This document shows positions 43,922 to 52,994 of a DNA stretch of 64,000 bases, one piece after another. The stretch lies in assembly GCF_001667505.1 (NCBI RefSeq), contig NZ_LZHZ01000037.1, forward strand, positions 184,217 through 248,216, in the 5' to 3' direction. The notes beneath the pieces are model-generated. The model was not told where the DNA came from, ran no database searches, and was given only the letters and a program-made list of their open reading frames with translations. Source of the DNA: Mycobacterium sp. ACS1612. GTDB taxonomy: Bacteria > Actinomycetota > Actinomycetes > Mycobacteriales > Mycobacteriaceae. Both the position numbers and the translations under genes were made by a program. Each line of letters starts with the position of its first letter. The first letter of the stretch is position 1.

Positions 43922-45426
43922 GAGGGCGGATACGGCCGGGTTGCGCCCTCGGCGCGGACCGAGCCCCTGCGCCGCGCGGCGGACAGCGGAGTCGCGATGT
44001 CCTCCAACGACTTTCCTTCTGCGTCGACCGCGAGGAACCAGGCGACCAGACCGCCCGCCATCATCACGCCCGCGCCCAGCAGGTAGCCCAGGAACAGCGA
44101 GAACGAGTTGGACCCGTCGCCGATCAGGGCACCGTAGATGACCGGACCCAGCGCGCCGAAGCACTGGGCGATCGCGAAGAACACCGCGATGGCCTTGGCC
44201 CGCACCTCGAGCGGGAAGATCTCGCTGACCGTCAGATACGCGGCGCTGGCTCCCGCCGACGCGAAGTAGAAGATGATGCACCACGCGATCGTCTGGGTGA
44301 TCGCGTTCAGCGCCCCGGCGTTGAACAAAACGGCGCTGACGGCCAACAGCAGACCGGACAACAGATATGTGCCTGCGATCATCTTCCTGCGGCCGATGGT
44401 GTCGAAGAAGTGCCCAATGGTCAACGGGCCGGTCAGGTTTCCGACCGCGAACGCGATCAGATACAACGGCGCCGACTCAGACGCCACCCCGTAGAACTTG
44501 CCGAGCACCAGGGTGTAGGTGAAGAAGATCGCGTTGTACAGGAACGACTGGCTGATCATCAGCGACGCGCCCAGGATGGAACGGGACGGGTACTCGCGGA
44601 ACAACACTCGGGTCAGCGCGACATAGCCGATCTTCTCCGTCGGCCGCAGGTCGATGGCCTTGTTTTCGTCGACCGGAGGCAGGGTGACGCCGGTGGCCTC
44701 GACCTCTTCTTCGATGTAGGTGATCGACTTCTCGGCGGCGTCGACGCGGCCGTTCATCACCTGCCAGCGCGGGCTTTCCGGCAGGTGCCGTCGCACGAAC
44801 AGGATGACCAGGCCCAGCACCGGGCCGAGCAGGAAGGCCAGCCGCCAGCCGAGGCTCAGGTCGATGGCCTTGAGGAAGATGAAGGTGCCCAGCGTGCCGA
44901 GAATCGCACCACCCCAATACGTTCCGTTGACGGCGATGTCGACTCGGCCGCGGTATCGGGCGGGGATCAGTTCGTCGATCGCGGAGTTGATGGCCGCGTA
45001 TTCGCCACCGATGCCCATGCCTGCGATGAACCGGGTGACGTAGAGGAACACGATCCAGCCCGCGCCGTTGCCCAGTGTCAGCGCGGTCAGACCGCTGCCG
45101 ATCAGGTAGACGCCCAACGTGATCATGAAGAGGTTGCGTCGGCCGAGTTTGTCCGACAGCCGGCCGAAGAACAGCGCGCCGACCACCTCGCCCGCCAGGT
45201 ACACCGTGGCCATGAAGCCGACCGCGGTCGACGACAGGCCGAGGGTTTCGTCCTGGGTCAGCGTGTCGGCCACGGCGCTGGCGACGGTGATTTCCAGGCC
45301 GTCGAGGATCCAGGCCACGCCCAGCGCGACGACCATCCGGGTGTGGAACGGCGACCACGGTAGCCGGTCTATTCGGGCTGGAATCAAGCTTCGGATCACG
45401 CCGGGTGCTTCGGCTGGCGCTGCCAT
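43918..45426 (-). CDS. MFS metabolite/sugar transporter
   Basis: 502 aa with 12 predicted transmembrane helices. Family motifs are GRLSDKLGRRN after helix 2 and RFIAGMGIGGEYAAINSAID, ending with ARYRGR after helix 4. A cytoplasmic loop between the two halves is Glu-rich. It probably imports a sugar or organic acid with protons. ATG 45426 has AAGGAGG upstream at good spacing. It is divergent from the helicase gene, 53 bases or more apart. Confidence 0.9.
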   Translation of the reverse strand: MAAPAEAPGVIRSLIPARIDRLPWSPFHTRMVVALGVAWILDGLEITVASAVADTLTQDETLGLSSTAVGFMATVYLAGEVVGALFFGRLSDKLGRRNLFMITLGVYLIGSGLTALTLGNGAGWIVFLYVTRFIAGMGIGGEYAAINSAIDELIPARYRGRVDIAVNGTYWGGAILGTLGTFIFLKAIDLSLGWRLAFLLGPVLGLVILFVRRHLPESPRWQVMNGRVDAAEKSITYIEEEVEATGVTLPPVDENKAIDLRPTEKIGYVALTRVLFREYPSRSILGASLMISQSFLYNAIFFTYTLVLGKFYGVASESAPLYLIAFAVGNLTGPLTIGHFFDTIGRRKMIAGTYLLSGLLLAVSAVLFNAGALNAITQTIAWCIIFYFASAGASAAYLTVSEIFPLEVRAKAIAVFFAIAQCFGALGPVIYGALIGDGSNSFSLFLGYLLGAGVMMAGGLVAWFLAVDAEGKSLEDIATPLSAARRRGSVRAEGATRPYPPS

Positions 45427-45479
45427 GACCGCCTCCTTGCGAACAGCACAAACAGTGGAGATCGCTTTCCCGCCGACGG

Positions 45480-47879
45480 GTGGTCGCAAACCTGCTCGCC
45501 AGCGCTAACGTGGCAGCCGTGGTGCCCATCAGCCAGGGTCTCGTCCTCACGGACGAGTTCCGCCATGCGTTTGACCTGCTGGCCGGCGGGCGGCACCTGT
45601 TTTTGACCGGTAAGGCGGGCACCGGCAAGTCGACGCTGATCCGGCAGTTCATGGCGCAGACGGATCGGGCGGTGGTGGTGGTCGCGCCGACCGGCATCGC
45701 GGCGCTCAACGTCGACGGCTACACCATTCACCGGCTGTTCGGCTTCCGCACCACGACGACGCTGGCCGACGTCCGCGGCGGCGCCTACCGGCCCGGCCGC
45801 TTCACCAAGACGTTGGCGTCGCTGCAGACGCTGATCATCGACGAGGCGTCGATGGTGCGCGCGGACGTTTTCGACATGCTGGCCGCGGCGCTGGAGCGGT
45901 TCGGCCCCGTCCCCGGCGAACCGTTCGGCGGCGTGCAGATCGTGTCGGTGGGCGACCTGTACCAGCTGCCGCCGGTGGTCGGTGAGGGCGAGGCTGAGTA
46001 CTTCTCGACCGCCTATGAGACGCCGTACTTCTTCTCCGCGCGGAGTTTCCGCCGCGAGGACTTCCCGACAGTGTCGTTGACGACGGTGTTCCGTCAACTC
46101 GGCGACGACCGAATGACCGCCATCCTCAACGAGATCCGCGAGGGCGTGCTGCTCGGCCATGCGCAGGAACAGCTCAACGCCCGCGCGGACAGGGATTTCG
46201 TCCCGCCGGACGACGAGTTCTGGATGACACTGGCGCCGACGAACCGTCTGGTGACCGCGCGCAATCGGCAACAGCTGGAACGATTGCCCGGCGACGAGTT
46301 GGTGCACCACGCGAAGGCGTCGGGTGACTTGTCGCTGTTCGACCCGCCGGTCGAGGAGACGCTGCGGTTCAAAGTCGGCGCGCAGATCATGATGCTGAAC
46401 AACGACCAGAGCGACCGCTGGGTCAACGGCACCATCGGCCGGGTCATCGGCGTCGACTACGACCGCTATGGCGCGGTGGTCGAAGTCGAATTCGCCGACG
46501 GCTCTTGTGCGGACGTGACGCCGTACACCTGGGATGCGACCCGCCCGGTGGTGTCCGGCGGCTCGCTGAGCCGCGAGGTGATCGGCTCCTACACGCAGTT
46601 GCCGTTCAAGCTGGCGTGGGCGATCACCATCCACAAGGCGCAGGGGCAGACGCTGGAACGGTTGGTGGTCGACCTGTCCGGAGGGATGTTCTCGACGGGC
46701 CAGCTGTACGTGGCGTTGAGCCGCTGTACGTCGTTGGCGGGGCTGGTGCTGAAAAGGCCTGTGCTGCCGAAGGACCTGAGGACGGATCGGCGGATCGCGC
46801 GGTTCCTGCGCAGCTCGGTCGACGACGGCAGTGCGCGGCGGTACTGTGCGATCGGGATGCTGACCGTCGGCGAGGAGGGCCGAATGTCGCGGCCGCGGCC
46901 GGTGGAGTTGGCGGTCGCGTTCGACGACGGCACGGCAGTGTCGACGCTGATCAATCCGCAGCGGGATCTGGCCGACGCTCGAACGGCGTTCGGTATCAAC
47001 GTCTCTGACGTGTTGCTGGCGCCGACGCTGCGGGAGGCGTGGGCAGTGATCGCGCCGATGCTGGCGGGTTGCACGCCGGTGGGCGCCGGAATCGACGAGA
47101 CGCTCGGCCTGATCGACTTCGAACTGAAGCGGCTGGGATATGTGACGGCGATGCCGCTTGGCATCGAACTGGCCGACGCACTGCGCGGTGTGCGGGTGTC
47201 GGGCCGGACAGCGTTGGAGCGGGCGCAGTCCGCGTTGGCCGCGCATACCGAGTCGGAGTCCGAACAGGGCTCGTCGGCGTTCGAGGAACCCGAACCGGCG
47301 GAGTCGATTTCGGGACTGCTGGTCAGCCGCGACCACGCGGTGCCGACACCGGCTGCCGCCCATCTGCCGGCCCTGTCGGCGCTGCTGCGGGTCAGCCGGG
47401 ATGTCGGCGCAGTGTTGTTGGGAGCCGAGCCGCCCCACCAGTTGGATTCCTCATGGGAGGCGGCGGCGCGGCAGTCGGTGGCCGATCAGCTGCGGGCGGC
47501 GGCGTCACGGGTGCAGTTGCCCGCGGTGGTGGTGGAGCGGCTGCAGCAGGCATCTCAACTGCTGGGTAGCGAAATCGTCGCCGAGTCAACCTTTTTCGAG
47601 CGCGACGACATCGGCGCCGTGCTGACGCCGGGAGCGCGCATCTGTTTCACGGGGACCGCGCAGGACAGTGCGGGTCGGATCGTGGAGCGCTGGGAGATGG
47701 AGGAACTGGCCGAGTCGGTGGGGCTGAAGCCCGTCAAATCGGTGACGAAGACGCGCTGTGAGGTGCTGGTCATCGCCGAGGCAGGCACGCAGTCGGGCAA
47801 GGCACGCAAGGCGCAGGAGTACGGCAAGCCGGTGTTCACGGCTGATGAGTTCCTGGCCTGGGTGTCCGCCCCTCGTTGA
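45480..47879 (+). CDS. PIF1-like helicase with degenerate exonuclease-like segment and BRCT tail
   Basis: Up to 799 aa in three parts. (1) An SF1B RecD/PIF1-like helicase, residues ~20-450: Walker A TGKAGTGKS (43-51), Walker B LIIDEASM, VSVGDLYQLPPV, and C-terminal AITIHKAQGQTLE with YVALSRCTS. (2) Residues ~470-560 resemble a DnaQ/DEDDh exonuclease (VELAVAFDDGTAVSTLINPQ, GINVSDVLLAPTLREAW) but lack the first DxE motif. (3) A BRCT domain over the last ~85 residues (ICFTGTAQDSAGR to FTADEFLAWV). It probably unwinds DNA in repair. The start is uncertain: GTGs at 45480, 45510, 45519 and 45522, none with a clear ribosome site. Confidence 0.82.
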   Translation: MVANLLASANVAAVVPISQGLVLTDEFRHAFDLLAGGRHLFLTGKAGTGKSTLIRQFMAQTDRAVVVVAPTGIAALNVDGYTIHRLFGFRTTTTLADVRGGAYRPGRFTKTLASLQTLIIDEASMVRADVFDMLAAALERFGPVPGEPFGGVQIVSVGDLYQLPPVVGEGEAEYFSTAYETPYFFSARSFRREDFPTVSLTTVFRQLGDDRMTAILNEIREGVLLGHAQEQLNARADRDFVPPDDEFWMTLAPTNRLVTARNRQQLERLPGDELVHHAKASGDLSLFDPPVEETLRFKVGAQIMMLNNDQSDRWVNGTIGRVIGVDYDRYGAVVEVEFADGSCADVTPYTWDATRPVVSGGSLSREVIGSYTQLPFKLAWAITIHKAQGQTLERLVVDLSGGMFSTGQLYVALSRCTSLAGLVLKRPVLPKDLRTDRRIARFLRSSVDDGSARRYCAIGMLTVGEEGRMSRPRPVELAVAFDDGTAVSTLINPQRDLADARTAFGINVSDVLLAPTLREAWAVIAPMLAGCTPVGAGIDETLGLIDFELKRLGYVTAMPLGIELADALRGVRVSGRTALERAQSALAAHTESESEQGSSAFEEPEPAESISGLLVSRDHAVPTPAAAHLPALSALLRVSRDVGAVLLGAEPPHQLDSSWEAAARQSVADQLRAAASRVQLPAVVVERLQQASQLLGSEIVAESTFFERDDIGAVLTPGARICFTGTAQDSAGRIVERWEMEELAESVGLKPVKSVTKTRCEVLVIAEAGTQSGKARKAQEYGKPVFTADEFLAWVSAPR

Positions 47880-48129
47880 GCCCTGCGGCGCTGACGGACC
47901 GGTGGTCGAGACCTGTTCGCTCGCTCACCACGTTCACCAGGTCGTCGTAGGTCCGACAGACCACCGATACCCCCGTGGGGCCGCTGACCATCCATCCCGA
48001 CGTTATCGCGCGTATCTGGTCGCGCTTCATCAACGCCGCCAGGCGATTGGCCACCGCCGACCGGCGTCGTGGCCCAGCGACCAAGTCAGCGGCCCAATCC
48101 GGTGGTGCACCCGCGCATCCGCCACACAT
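47836..48129 (-). CDS. Small hypothetical protein, coupled to the SDR operon
   Basis: 97 aa beginning MCGGCAGAPPDWAADLVAGP, with an N-terminal CxxC and an Arg-rich helix. A middle segment reads SGWMVSGPTGVSVVCRTYDD. I recall similar small proteins in mycobacteria, but no function. The ATG overlaps the stop of the upstream dehydrogenase gene (TGATG), which argues for real coupled translation. The last 44 bases overlap the 3' end of the helicase gene on the opposite strand. Confidence 0.5.
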   Translation of the reverse strand: MCGGCAGAPPDWAADLVAGPRRRSAVANRLAALMKRDQIRAITSGWMVSGPTGVSVVCRTYDDLVNVVSERTGLDHRSVSAAGLNEGRTPRPGTHQP

Positions 48130-48866
48130 CAGGGCATCACGTCGCCCGAGTTGGGTCCGAGAACCTGGCCGACGTAGAGATTGCCGCCCGGTTCGGACGC
48201 CAGCAGCACGGCCGTCGGCGCGATCTCGTCAGGAGTCCCGAACCGCCCGAGCGGAAGTTCGGCACGCTTGTCGCGCTTCCAGTCCTCGTCGATTCCCGCG
48301 ACCATCCGGGTGTCGATGGGCCCCGGTGCGATCACGTTCGCGAGCACTCCTTGATCGGCCGTCTCCAGCGCGATCGACTTCGTCAGCGCGATCACACCTG
48401 CCTTGGCCGCGGCGTAATGAGCGAGCGACACACCGCCTTTGATGGCCAACTGCGACGCGATGTTGATGATCCGACCACTTCGCTGCTGCAACATGGGCCG
48501 CAGCGCAGCACGGTTGAGCAGAAACACCCCCGTGAGGTCCACGTCGAGCGTCTCCTGCCACCGTTCGGTCGACATGTCCACCGCAGGCGCCTGCGTCAGG
48601 ATGCCATGCGAACAGACCAGGATGTCGAGCCCGCCGTCGTTTTCGACGATGTCGGAAACCACCGCGTCGACCGCCGATTCCACCGTGACGTCCAAGACGT
48701 GGGCGCGCCGCGCCCCCATCGTGGCTGCGAGTCCCATGACTTCGGGATCGCGGTCGGCGGCGGTGACCACCGCACCGGCCTCGACGAACGCGGTCGCGAT
48801 CGCATGCCCGATGCCGGATGCGGCGCCGGTCACGAGTGCTCGTCTGCCGTCAAGAACCTTGGTCAT
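48129..48866 (-). CDS. Short-chain dehydrogenase/reductase 1
   Basis: 245 aa, classical SDR. The cofactor loop is TGAASGIG near residue 12. The active site is Ser (NIASQLA), Tyr and Lys (HYAAAKAG). The C-terminus reads GNLYVGQVLGPNSGDVM, as in catabolic 3-oxoacyl/hydroxy-acid type SDRs. It is an NAD(P)-dependent oxidoreductase on an unknown hydroxyl substrate. It is separated from the second SDR by two bases; an N-terminal extension would run into that gene and is rejected. Confidence 0.88.
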   Translation of the reverse strand: MTKVLDGRRALVTGAASGIGHAIATAFVEAGAVVTAADRDPEVMGLAATMGARRAHVLDVTVESAVDAVVSDIVENDGGLDILVCSHGILTQAPAVDMSTERWQETLDVDLTGVFLLNRAALRPMLQQRSGRIINIASQLAIKGGVSLAHYAAAKAGVIALTKSIALETADQGVLANVIAPGPIDTRMVAGIDEDWKRDKRAELPLGRFGTPDEIAPTAVLLASEPGGNLYVGQVLGPNSGDVMP

Positions 48867-48868
48867 GG

Positions 48869-49633
48869 TCAGTCCCGCATCGCCACGGTCAGCGCGCCGT
48901 CGACGACGATGGCCTGACCGCTCACATAGGACGCCTGCGGGCTGGACAGGAACGCAATGACCTCGGCGACTTCGCGAGGATGTCCGACACGGCCCCACGG
49001 GATGTAGCCGCCCGCACGGTCCAGGCCCTCGGGGCCGAGCGAATTGACCGCGTCAGTGGACTGCGGTGTGCGGATCAATCCGGGGATGACGGCGTTGGCG
49101 CGGATTCCACGGGGGCCGTATTCGACTGCGAGACTGCGGATCAGCCCCAGCACGCCAGCCTTGGCGGTGGCGTAATGCGCGTGCTCCTGCCAGCCGTACA
49201 CGCCGCCGGCGATCGACGAAATCGCGGTCACCGATCCACCCTCACCCATGTGACGGAGTCCGGCTCTGGCCGTGCGCATCACCCCGTGCAGATCGACGTC
49301 GAGCAGATCGTGCCACCGTTCGTCGGTGATGTCGGCGAAGGCAGACCCGCGCAGGATGCCCGCGTTTGCGACCGTGATGTCGATGCGCCGCCACGCAGAC
49401 ATCAGCACTGCGGCGAAAGCATCGACCGATTCCGTCGACCGCACGTCGACTTCCACGATTTTCCCTTCCCCGCCCGCGTCATGCACGTCGCGCAACGTGG
49501 TCTCCGGGTCGTGCGGGTCGCCGGGAAATGTCCCGATTCCGACGCGAATACCCCGTTCGGCGAGGCACACCGCGGTCGCCGCGCCGATTCCCGAGGCGGC
49601 GCCGGTGATCATCGCCACGGGCTGATCGCTCAT
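48869..49633 (-). CDS. Short-chain dehydrogenase/reductase 2
   Basis: 254 aa, classical SDR. The loop is TGAASGIG near residue 10, the catalytic Ser is in ISSIAGG, and Tyr/Lys are in HYATAKAG. The C-terminal segment SYVSGQAIVVDGAL is typical. The ATG overlaps the upstream MFS stop (ATGA). Together with SDR 1 it suggests the pathway substrate or product carries a hydroxyl or keto group. Confidence 0.9.
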   Translation of the reverse strand: MSDQPVAMITGAASGIGAATAVCLAERGIRVGIGTFPGDPHDPETTLRDVHDAGGEGKIVEVDVRSTESVDAFAAVLMSAWRRIDITVANAGILRGSAFADITDERWHDLLDVDLHGVMRTARAGLRHMGEGGSVTAISSIAGGVYGWQEHAHYATAKAGVLGLIRSLAVEYGPRGIRANAVIPGLIRTPQSTDAVNSLGPEGLDRAGGYIPWGRVGHPREVAEVIAFLSSPQASYVSGQAIVVDGALTVAMRD

Positions 49634-51003
49634 GACTGCACCTCCGTGATGGCTTGTGCCTGTTCCCGCGCCGCAGCCGCCGTCGGCGGCGCGACCTTGT
49701 GTGCGCCGAGGACGACCACACCCGAAATGACGGTGCCGACCGCTCCCACCCAGAACGCCGCGGTCGAGTAGCCGATGGATGCGGCGGTCAGACCGGTGAG
49801 GATGAAGCCCGAGATGATGGCGCCGGGTTGCGACATCGCCCCGATGAACGCGCTACCCGTTGCGCGGCAATCGGTGTCGAAGCACTCGGCCTGGAAGAAC
49901 ATGATCGCCGCATACGGGCCCAGCAGGAAGAACAGGCCCATCATGTAGGTGACGAGAACATAGGCCGTGTTCGAGGGCCCGAACAGCATGGCCGCGAAGA
50001 ACACGCCGGCCAGCAGCCAGCCGACGGCGATGGTGTTTCGCCTACCGAACCGATCGCCTGCCCAGCCGTGCGCCAGGTAGCCCGCGATGCCGACGACGTT
50101 CGACAGCACGACCAGCATGAGGGTGCTCGACGCGTCGATTCCCTTGCCCTGTTCGAGCACCGTGGTGCCGAGCACCGAAAAGGTCTGGATACCAAACCAG
50201 TTGAGCAGCCACGCCAGCGACAGCACCACCGTGTTGCGCAGGTGCTTGCCGGTGAAGATTCGCCGGTACGGTGCCGCGGTCTGCTCGACGGTTGCGGTGG
50301 CCGCGGCCAGGGCTGTGGCTTCGTCGTGCTTGCCTTCGCGACGCAGCTTGCGCACCGTCTGTTGCGCCTCGAACTGCGGGCTCTCCTTCAGGGTGCGGCA
50401 CAGCAGGGCGACCAGCACGGCGGGGATGGTCGCCAACAGGAAGGCCACGCGCCACGCGCCCTCGCCGAAGACCGAGGTGACGACCGCGACGAAGCCGGCC
50501 GCGAGTAAGGCGCCTGTGGGCCAACCGGTTTGCACCATTGAGTAGACGAATCCGCGACGCTTCTTGATCGCCTCGTCCTCGGTGAGTTCGTAGAGCTCGT
50601 TGAGGTAGGTGGCGTTGACCGACTGTTCGGCCAGACCGAGGCCGCTGATCGAACGCACGCCGACCAACGACGCCGCACCGAAGGTTGCGGCCGTTGCTGC
50701 CGACGATGCGGCGGTGCCGCCGACCGAGATGATCATGCCGCGACGCCGGCCGAGTTTGTCCACCATCGGGCCGACCAGAAGGACCACGATGGCGGTGCCG
50801 ACGCTGACCAATGTCGAGACGAGAAGGGCGTGACTGGTGGACCACCGGAACGACTCCGCGATGCGCGGCAGCAGTGTGCCGAACAGGATGAAGTCGTATA
50901 CCGCGATGGTCCAGGCTATGTAGGCGATCCCCGAGGCGCGACGCGTCTCGCTGCCGGTAACCCGCCGCAGCCCAGGGCCTACGAAGGCATTCGATGATGA
51001 CAT
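49630..51003 (-). CDS. MFS transporter of the imide/amide-type catabolic operon
   Basis: 457 aa with 12 predicted helices. The loop 2-3 motif is VDKLGRRRGM, and the equivalent second-half motif is GDRFGRRN. A cytosolic middle loop is rich in Glu, Lys and Arg. ATG 51003 has AAAGGA upstream. It sits between the probable imide hydrolase and two SDRs in one operon, so it most likely imports the pathway substrate. Confidence 0.9.
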   Translation of the reverse strand: MSSSNAFVGPGLRRVTGSETRRASGIAYIAWTIAVYDFILFGTLLPRIAESFRWSTSHALLVSTLVSVGTAIVVLLVGPMVDKLGRRRGMIISVGGTAASSAATAATFGAASLVGVRSISGLGLAEQSVNATYLNELYELTEDEAIKKRRGFVYSMVQTGWPTGALLAAGFVAVVTSVFGEGAWRVAFLLATIPAVLVALLCRTLKESPQFEAQQTVRKLRREGKHDEATALAAATATVEQTAAPYRRIFTGKHLRNTVVLSLAWLLNWFGIQTFSVLGTTVLEQGKGIDASSTLMLVVLSNVVGIAGYLAHGWAGDRFGRRNTIAVGWLLAGVFFAAMLFGPSNTAYVLVTYMMGLFFLLGPYAAIMFFQAECFDTDCRATGSAFIGAMSQPGAIISGFILTGLTAASIGYSTAAFWVGAVGTVISGVVVLGAHKVAPPTAAAAREQAQAITEVQS

Positions 51004-51031
51004 TGGCCGATCCTTTGTCTGGGTGAACTGG

Positions 51032-51910
51032 TCAGGCGCGAGGACGCCGCTTCTTGAAGTCCTCGGCGATGGTGTCGAAATTGGCCCAGGTGATGCCGTC
51101 GTGGGAGTTGATGTGCTCGATGAGACGCTCGAGCATGAGCAGCACTTGCGGGCGGCCCGACACATCCGGGTGAATGGTGAATGTGAAGACCGCGTAGTCG
51201 CTTTCGCGGTACACCCAGTCGAATTGGTCACGCCACATCTCTTCGATGTGTCGCGGGTTGACGAAGCCGTGGCTGTTCGGGCTGCCCTTGATGAACATCA
51301 TCGGCGGCAGGTCGTCGAGGTACCAGCTCGCCGGGATCTCGACGAGGTCGGTCTCCTCGCCGCGCACCAGCGGATTCATCCACTCGGCGGCCGGCTTGTC
51401 GTAGTCGATCGGCGTCCAGGAGTCGCCGACGCGAACGTAGTAGGGCTCGAAGTCGCGATGCATCAGCGAGTGGTCGTATTTGATGCCGCGCTCGACGAGC
51501 AGTTCGTTGGTGACCCTGCTGAACTCCCACCAGGGCGCCACATAGCCCGTCGGCCGCTTTCCTGTCCGCGAATCGATGAGATCGATGCAGTAATCCAAGA
51601 TTTCGGATTCCTGCTCCCGCGTCATGGCGATCGGGTTCTCGTGGCTGTAGCCGTGGACGCCGATCTCGTGACCCGATGCCACGACCATGTCGAACTGCTC
51701 AGGGAAGGTCTCTATCGAGTGGCCGGGCCAGAACCAGGTGGCGGGAAGGTTGTACCGCTCGAGAAGGGTGTTGAGGCGGGGCACACCGACCTCGCCCGCG
51801 AACACGCCGCGTGAGATGTCACCCGGCGAGTTCTCACCGCCGTAGGAGCCCAACCACCCACCGACGGCGTCGACGTCGATGCCGAAGGCCACGAAGATCT
51901 CTTTAGCCAT
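51032..51910 (-). CDS. Polysaccharide-deacetylase-fold hydrolase, probable cyclic imide hydrolase
   Basis: 292 aa of the NodB/PuuE superfamily. The metal-binding motif 1 is FGIDVDAVGGW, motif 2 is ASGHEIGVHGYSHE with two His, and YVAPWWEF and FTIHPDVSGRPQ follow. These stretches and the length (about 293 aa) resemble the bacterial cyclic imide hydrolases as I remember them, rather than chitin or peptidoglycan deacetylases. There is no signal peptide, which also argues for a small intracellular substrate. Predicted reaction: ring opening of a cyclic imide to a half-amide. It is adjacent to an asparaginase-like gene, whose stop lies three bases before its ATG. An allantoinase-like role is the main alternative. 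Confidence 0.72.
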   Translation of the reverse strand: MAKEIFVAFGIDVDAVGGWLGSYGGENSPGDISRGVFAGEVGVPRLNTLLERYNLPATWFWPGHSIETFPEQFDMVVASGHEIGVHGYSHENPIAMTREQESEILDYCIDLIDSRTGKRPTGYVAPWWEFSRVTNELLVERGIKYDHSLMHRDFEPYYVRVGDSWTPIDYDKPAAEWMNPLVRGEETDLVEIPASWYLDDLPPMMFIKGSPNSHGFVNPRHIEEMWRDQFDWVYRESDYAVFTFTIHPDVSGRPQVLLMLERLIEHINSHDGITWANFDTIAEDFKKRRPRA

Positions 51911-51913
51911 TGC

Positions 51914-52912
51914 TCATTCCTCCTTGTCATCTGCGTAAAGCGCGATCATCGAGTCGACCCCAGGGGTGTTGCCACCGTGGTGAGATAGCCACAGCGCCAG
52001 GAGAATTCGAAGTTGTGTCGCCGGCAGCGCCGGTGCGGCCGGCACGTCTGCCGCGATCAGGTCGGCACCGCCGCCGTTGCCGTACACACCGGCCACCGGA
52101 CCTTCCGGAACGCGGGTCGACAGCACGACGGCCACTCCGTCGGCAACGAGTTCACGAGCGGCGTCGACGACCTCTGGGTTGGCGTTGCCGATACCGGTGC
52201 CCGCCAACACGATTCCCCGGGCGCCCGCTGCGACCGCGGCTCGCATCAGCGTGGCATCGGCGCCTGGATACATCTCGACGAGATCGACACGGGTGTTGTC
52301 GAAGTCTGCGGTCGGCCGGGCAAGGGCTTTGGGCCGCTTGGGAATCGCGCTGATGGCCACGGTGCCGTCGGTGACCGCCCCGATCTTCGCGCCCGACACC
52401 GACCCGAACGCCGCCAGGGCTGTCGTGTGCAGCTTGCGGGTTGCGCGGGCGGGCAGGATCTGCCCGGCGAATACCACCAACACCCCGATCCCCCGCGCGT
52501 CCGGCGATCCCGCGACGACGACCGCGTCGGCGAGGTTCTGCGGCCCGTCGGCGTCGAGGGCGTCGCTGGCTCGCTGTGCGCCGGTCAGCACCACCGGTCG
52601 CGGGTCGTCGTGCACGAGGTCCAGCAGGATCGCCGTCTCCTCCATGGTGTCGGTCCCGTGCGTGACGACGATGCCGTCGACCGGATCGTCCTTGCGGTCG
52701 AGAAGCGCGGCGACGGCGTCGCTGATGGACCGGATGTGCTCCAGCCTCATGCAGTAGGACCCCACGGTCATCAAGTCGATCGATTCGACCTCGATGCCGG
52801 TCACCTGAGCGGTCTGCAGCAGGTCGGCGGCCGACCGGGTGGCCACGACCCCGCCGTCCGACGCGGTGGACGCGATGGTGCCGCCGGTGGCGATCACGGC
52901 GATGCGGGTCAT
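51914..52912 (-). CDS. L-asparaginase-family amidase with a missing catalytic Lys
   Basis: 332 aa of the asparaginase/glutaminase fold. The first Thr is in ATGGTIAS (Thr12). The second Thr-Asp pair is in THGTDT (Thr87-Asp88). The Lys of the E. coli AnsB triad (FKS) appears as Gly170 in AAFGSVSG, so the usual Thr-Asp-Lys relay is incomplete. No signal peptide is visible. Next to the probable imide hydrolase, it may act as a half-amidase that releases ammonia from the ring-opened amide. It starts at ATG 52912 and is the first gene of the operon behind the LacI operators. Confidence 0.8.
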   Translation of the reverse strand: MTRIAVIATGGTIASTASDGGVVATRSAADLLQTAQVTGIEVESIDLMTVGSYCMRLEHIRSISDAVAALLDRKDDPVDGIVVTHGTDTMEETAILLDLVHDDPRPVVLTGAQRASDALDADGPQNLADAVVVAGSPDARGIGVLVVFAGQILPARATRKLHTTALAAFGSVSGAKIGAVTDGTVAISAIPKRPKALARPTADFDNTRVDLVEMYPGADATLMRAAVAAGARGIVLAGTGIGNANPEVVDAARELVADGVAVVLSTRVPEGPVAGVYGNGGGADLIAADVPAAPALPATQLRILLALWLSHHGGNTPGVDSMIALYADDKEE

Positions 52913-52994
52913 CGGCACCCAGGTGCGCTGTGGCGGTCGTAGCCGTCGGCTGTGACGGCTGTCTCGGGATGGCGCATGTCCCGAGTGAAACACA

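Noticed and set aside
45427..47438. Long minus-strand frame opposite the helicase gene
   Set aside because: Composed mainly of Arg, Gln and His, with no motif. The helicase motifs on the plus strand are unambiguous.
51004..51231. Upstream extension of the operon MFS gene
   Set aside because: The Ser/Thr-rich leader overlaps the imide-hydrolase-like gene. ATG 51003 has a ribosome site and begins just before helix 1.
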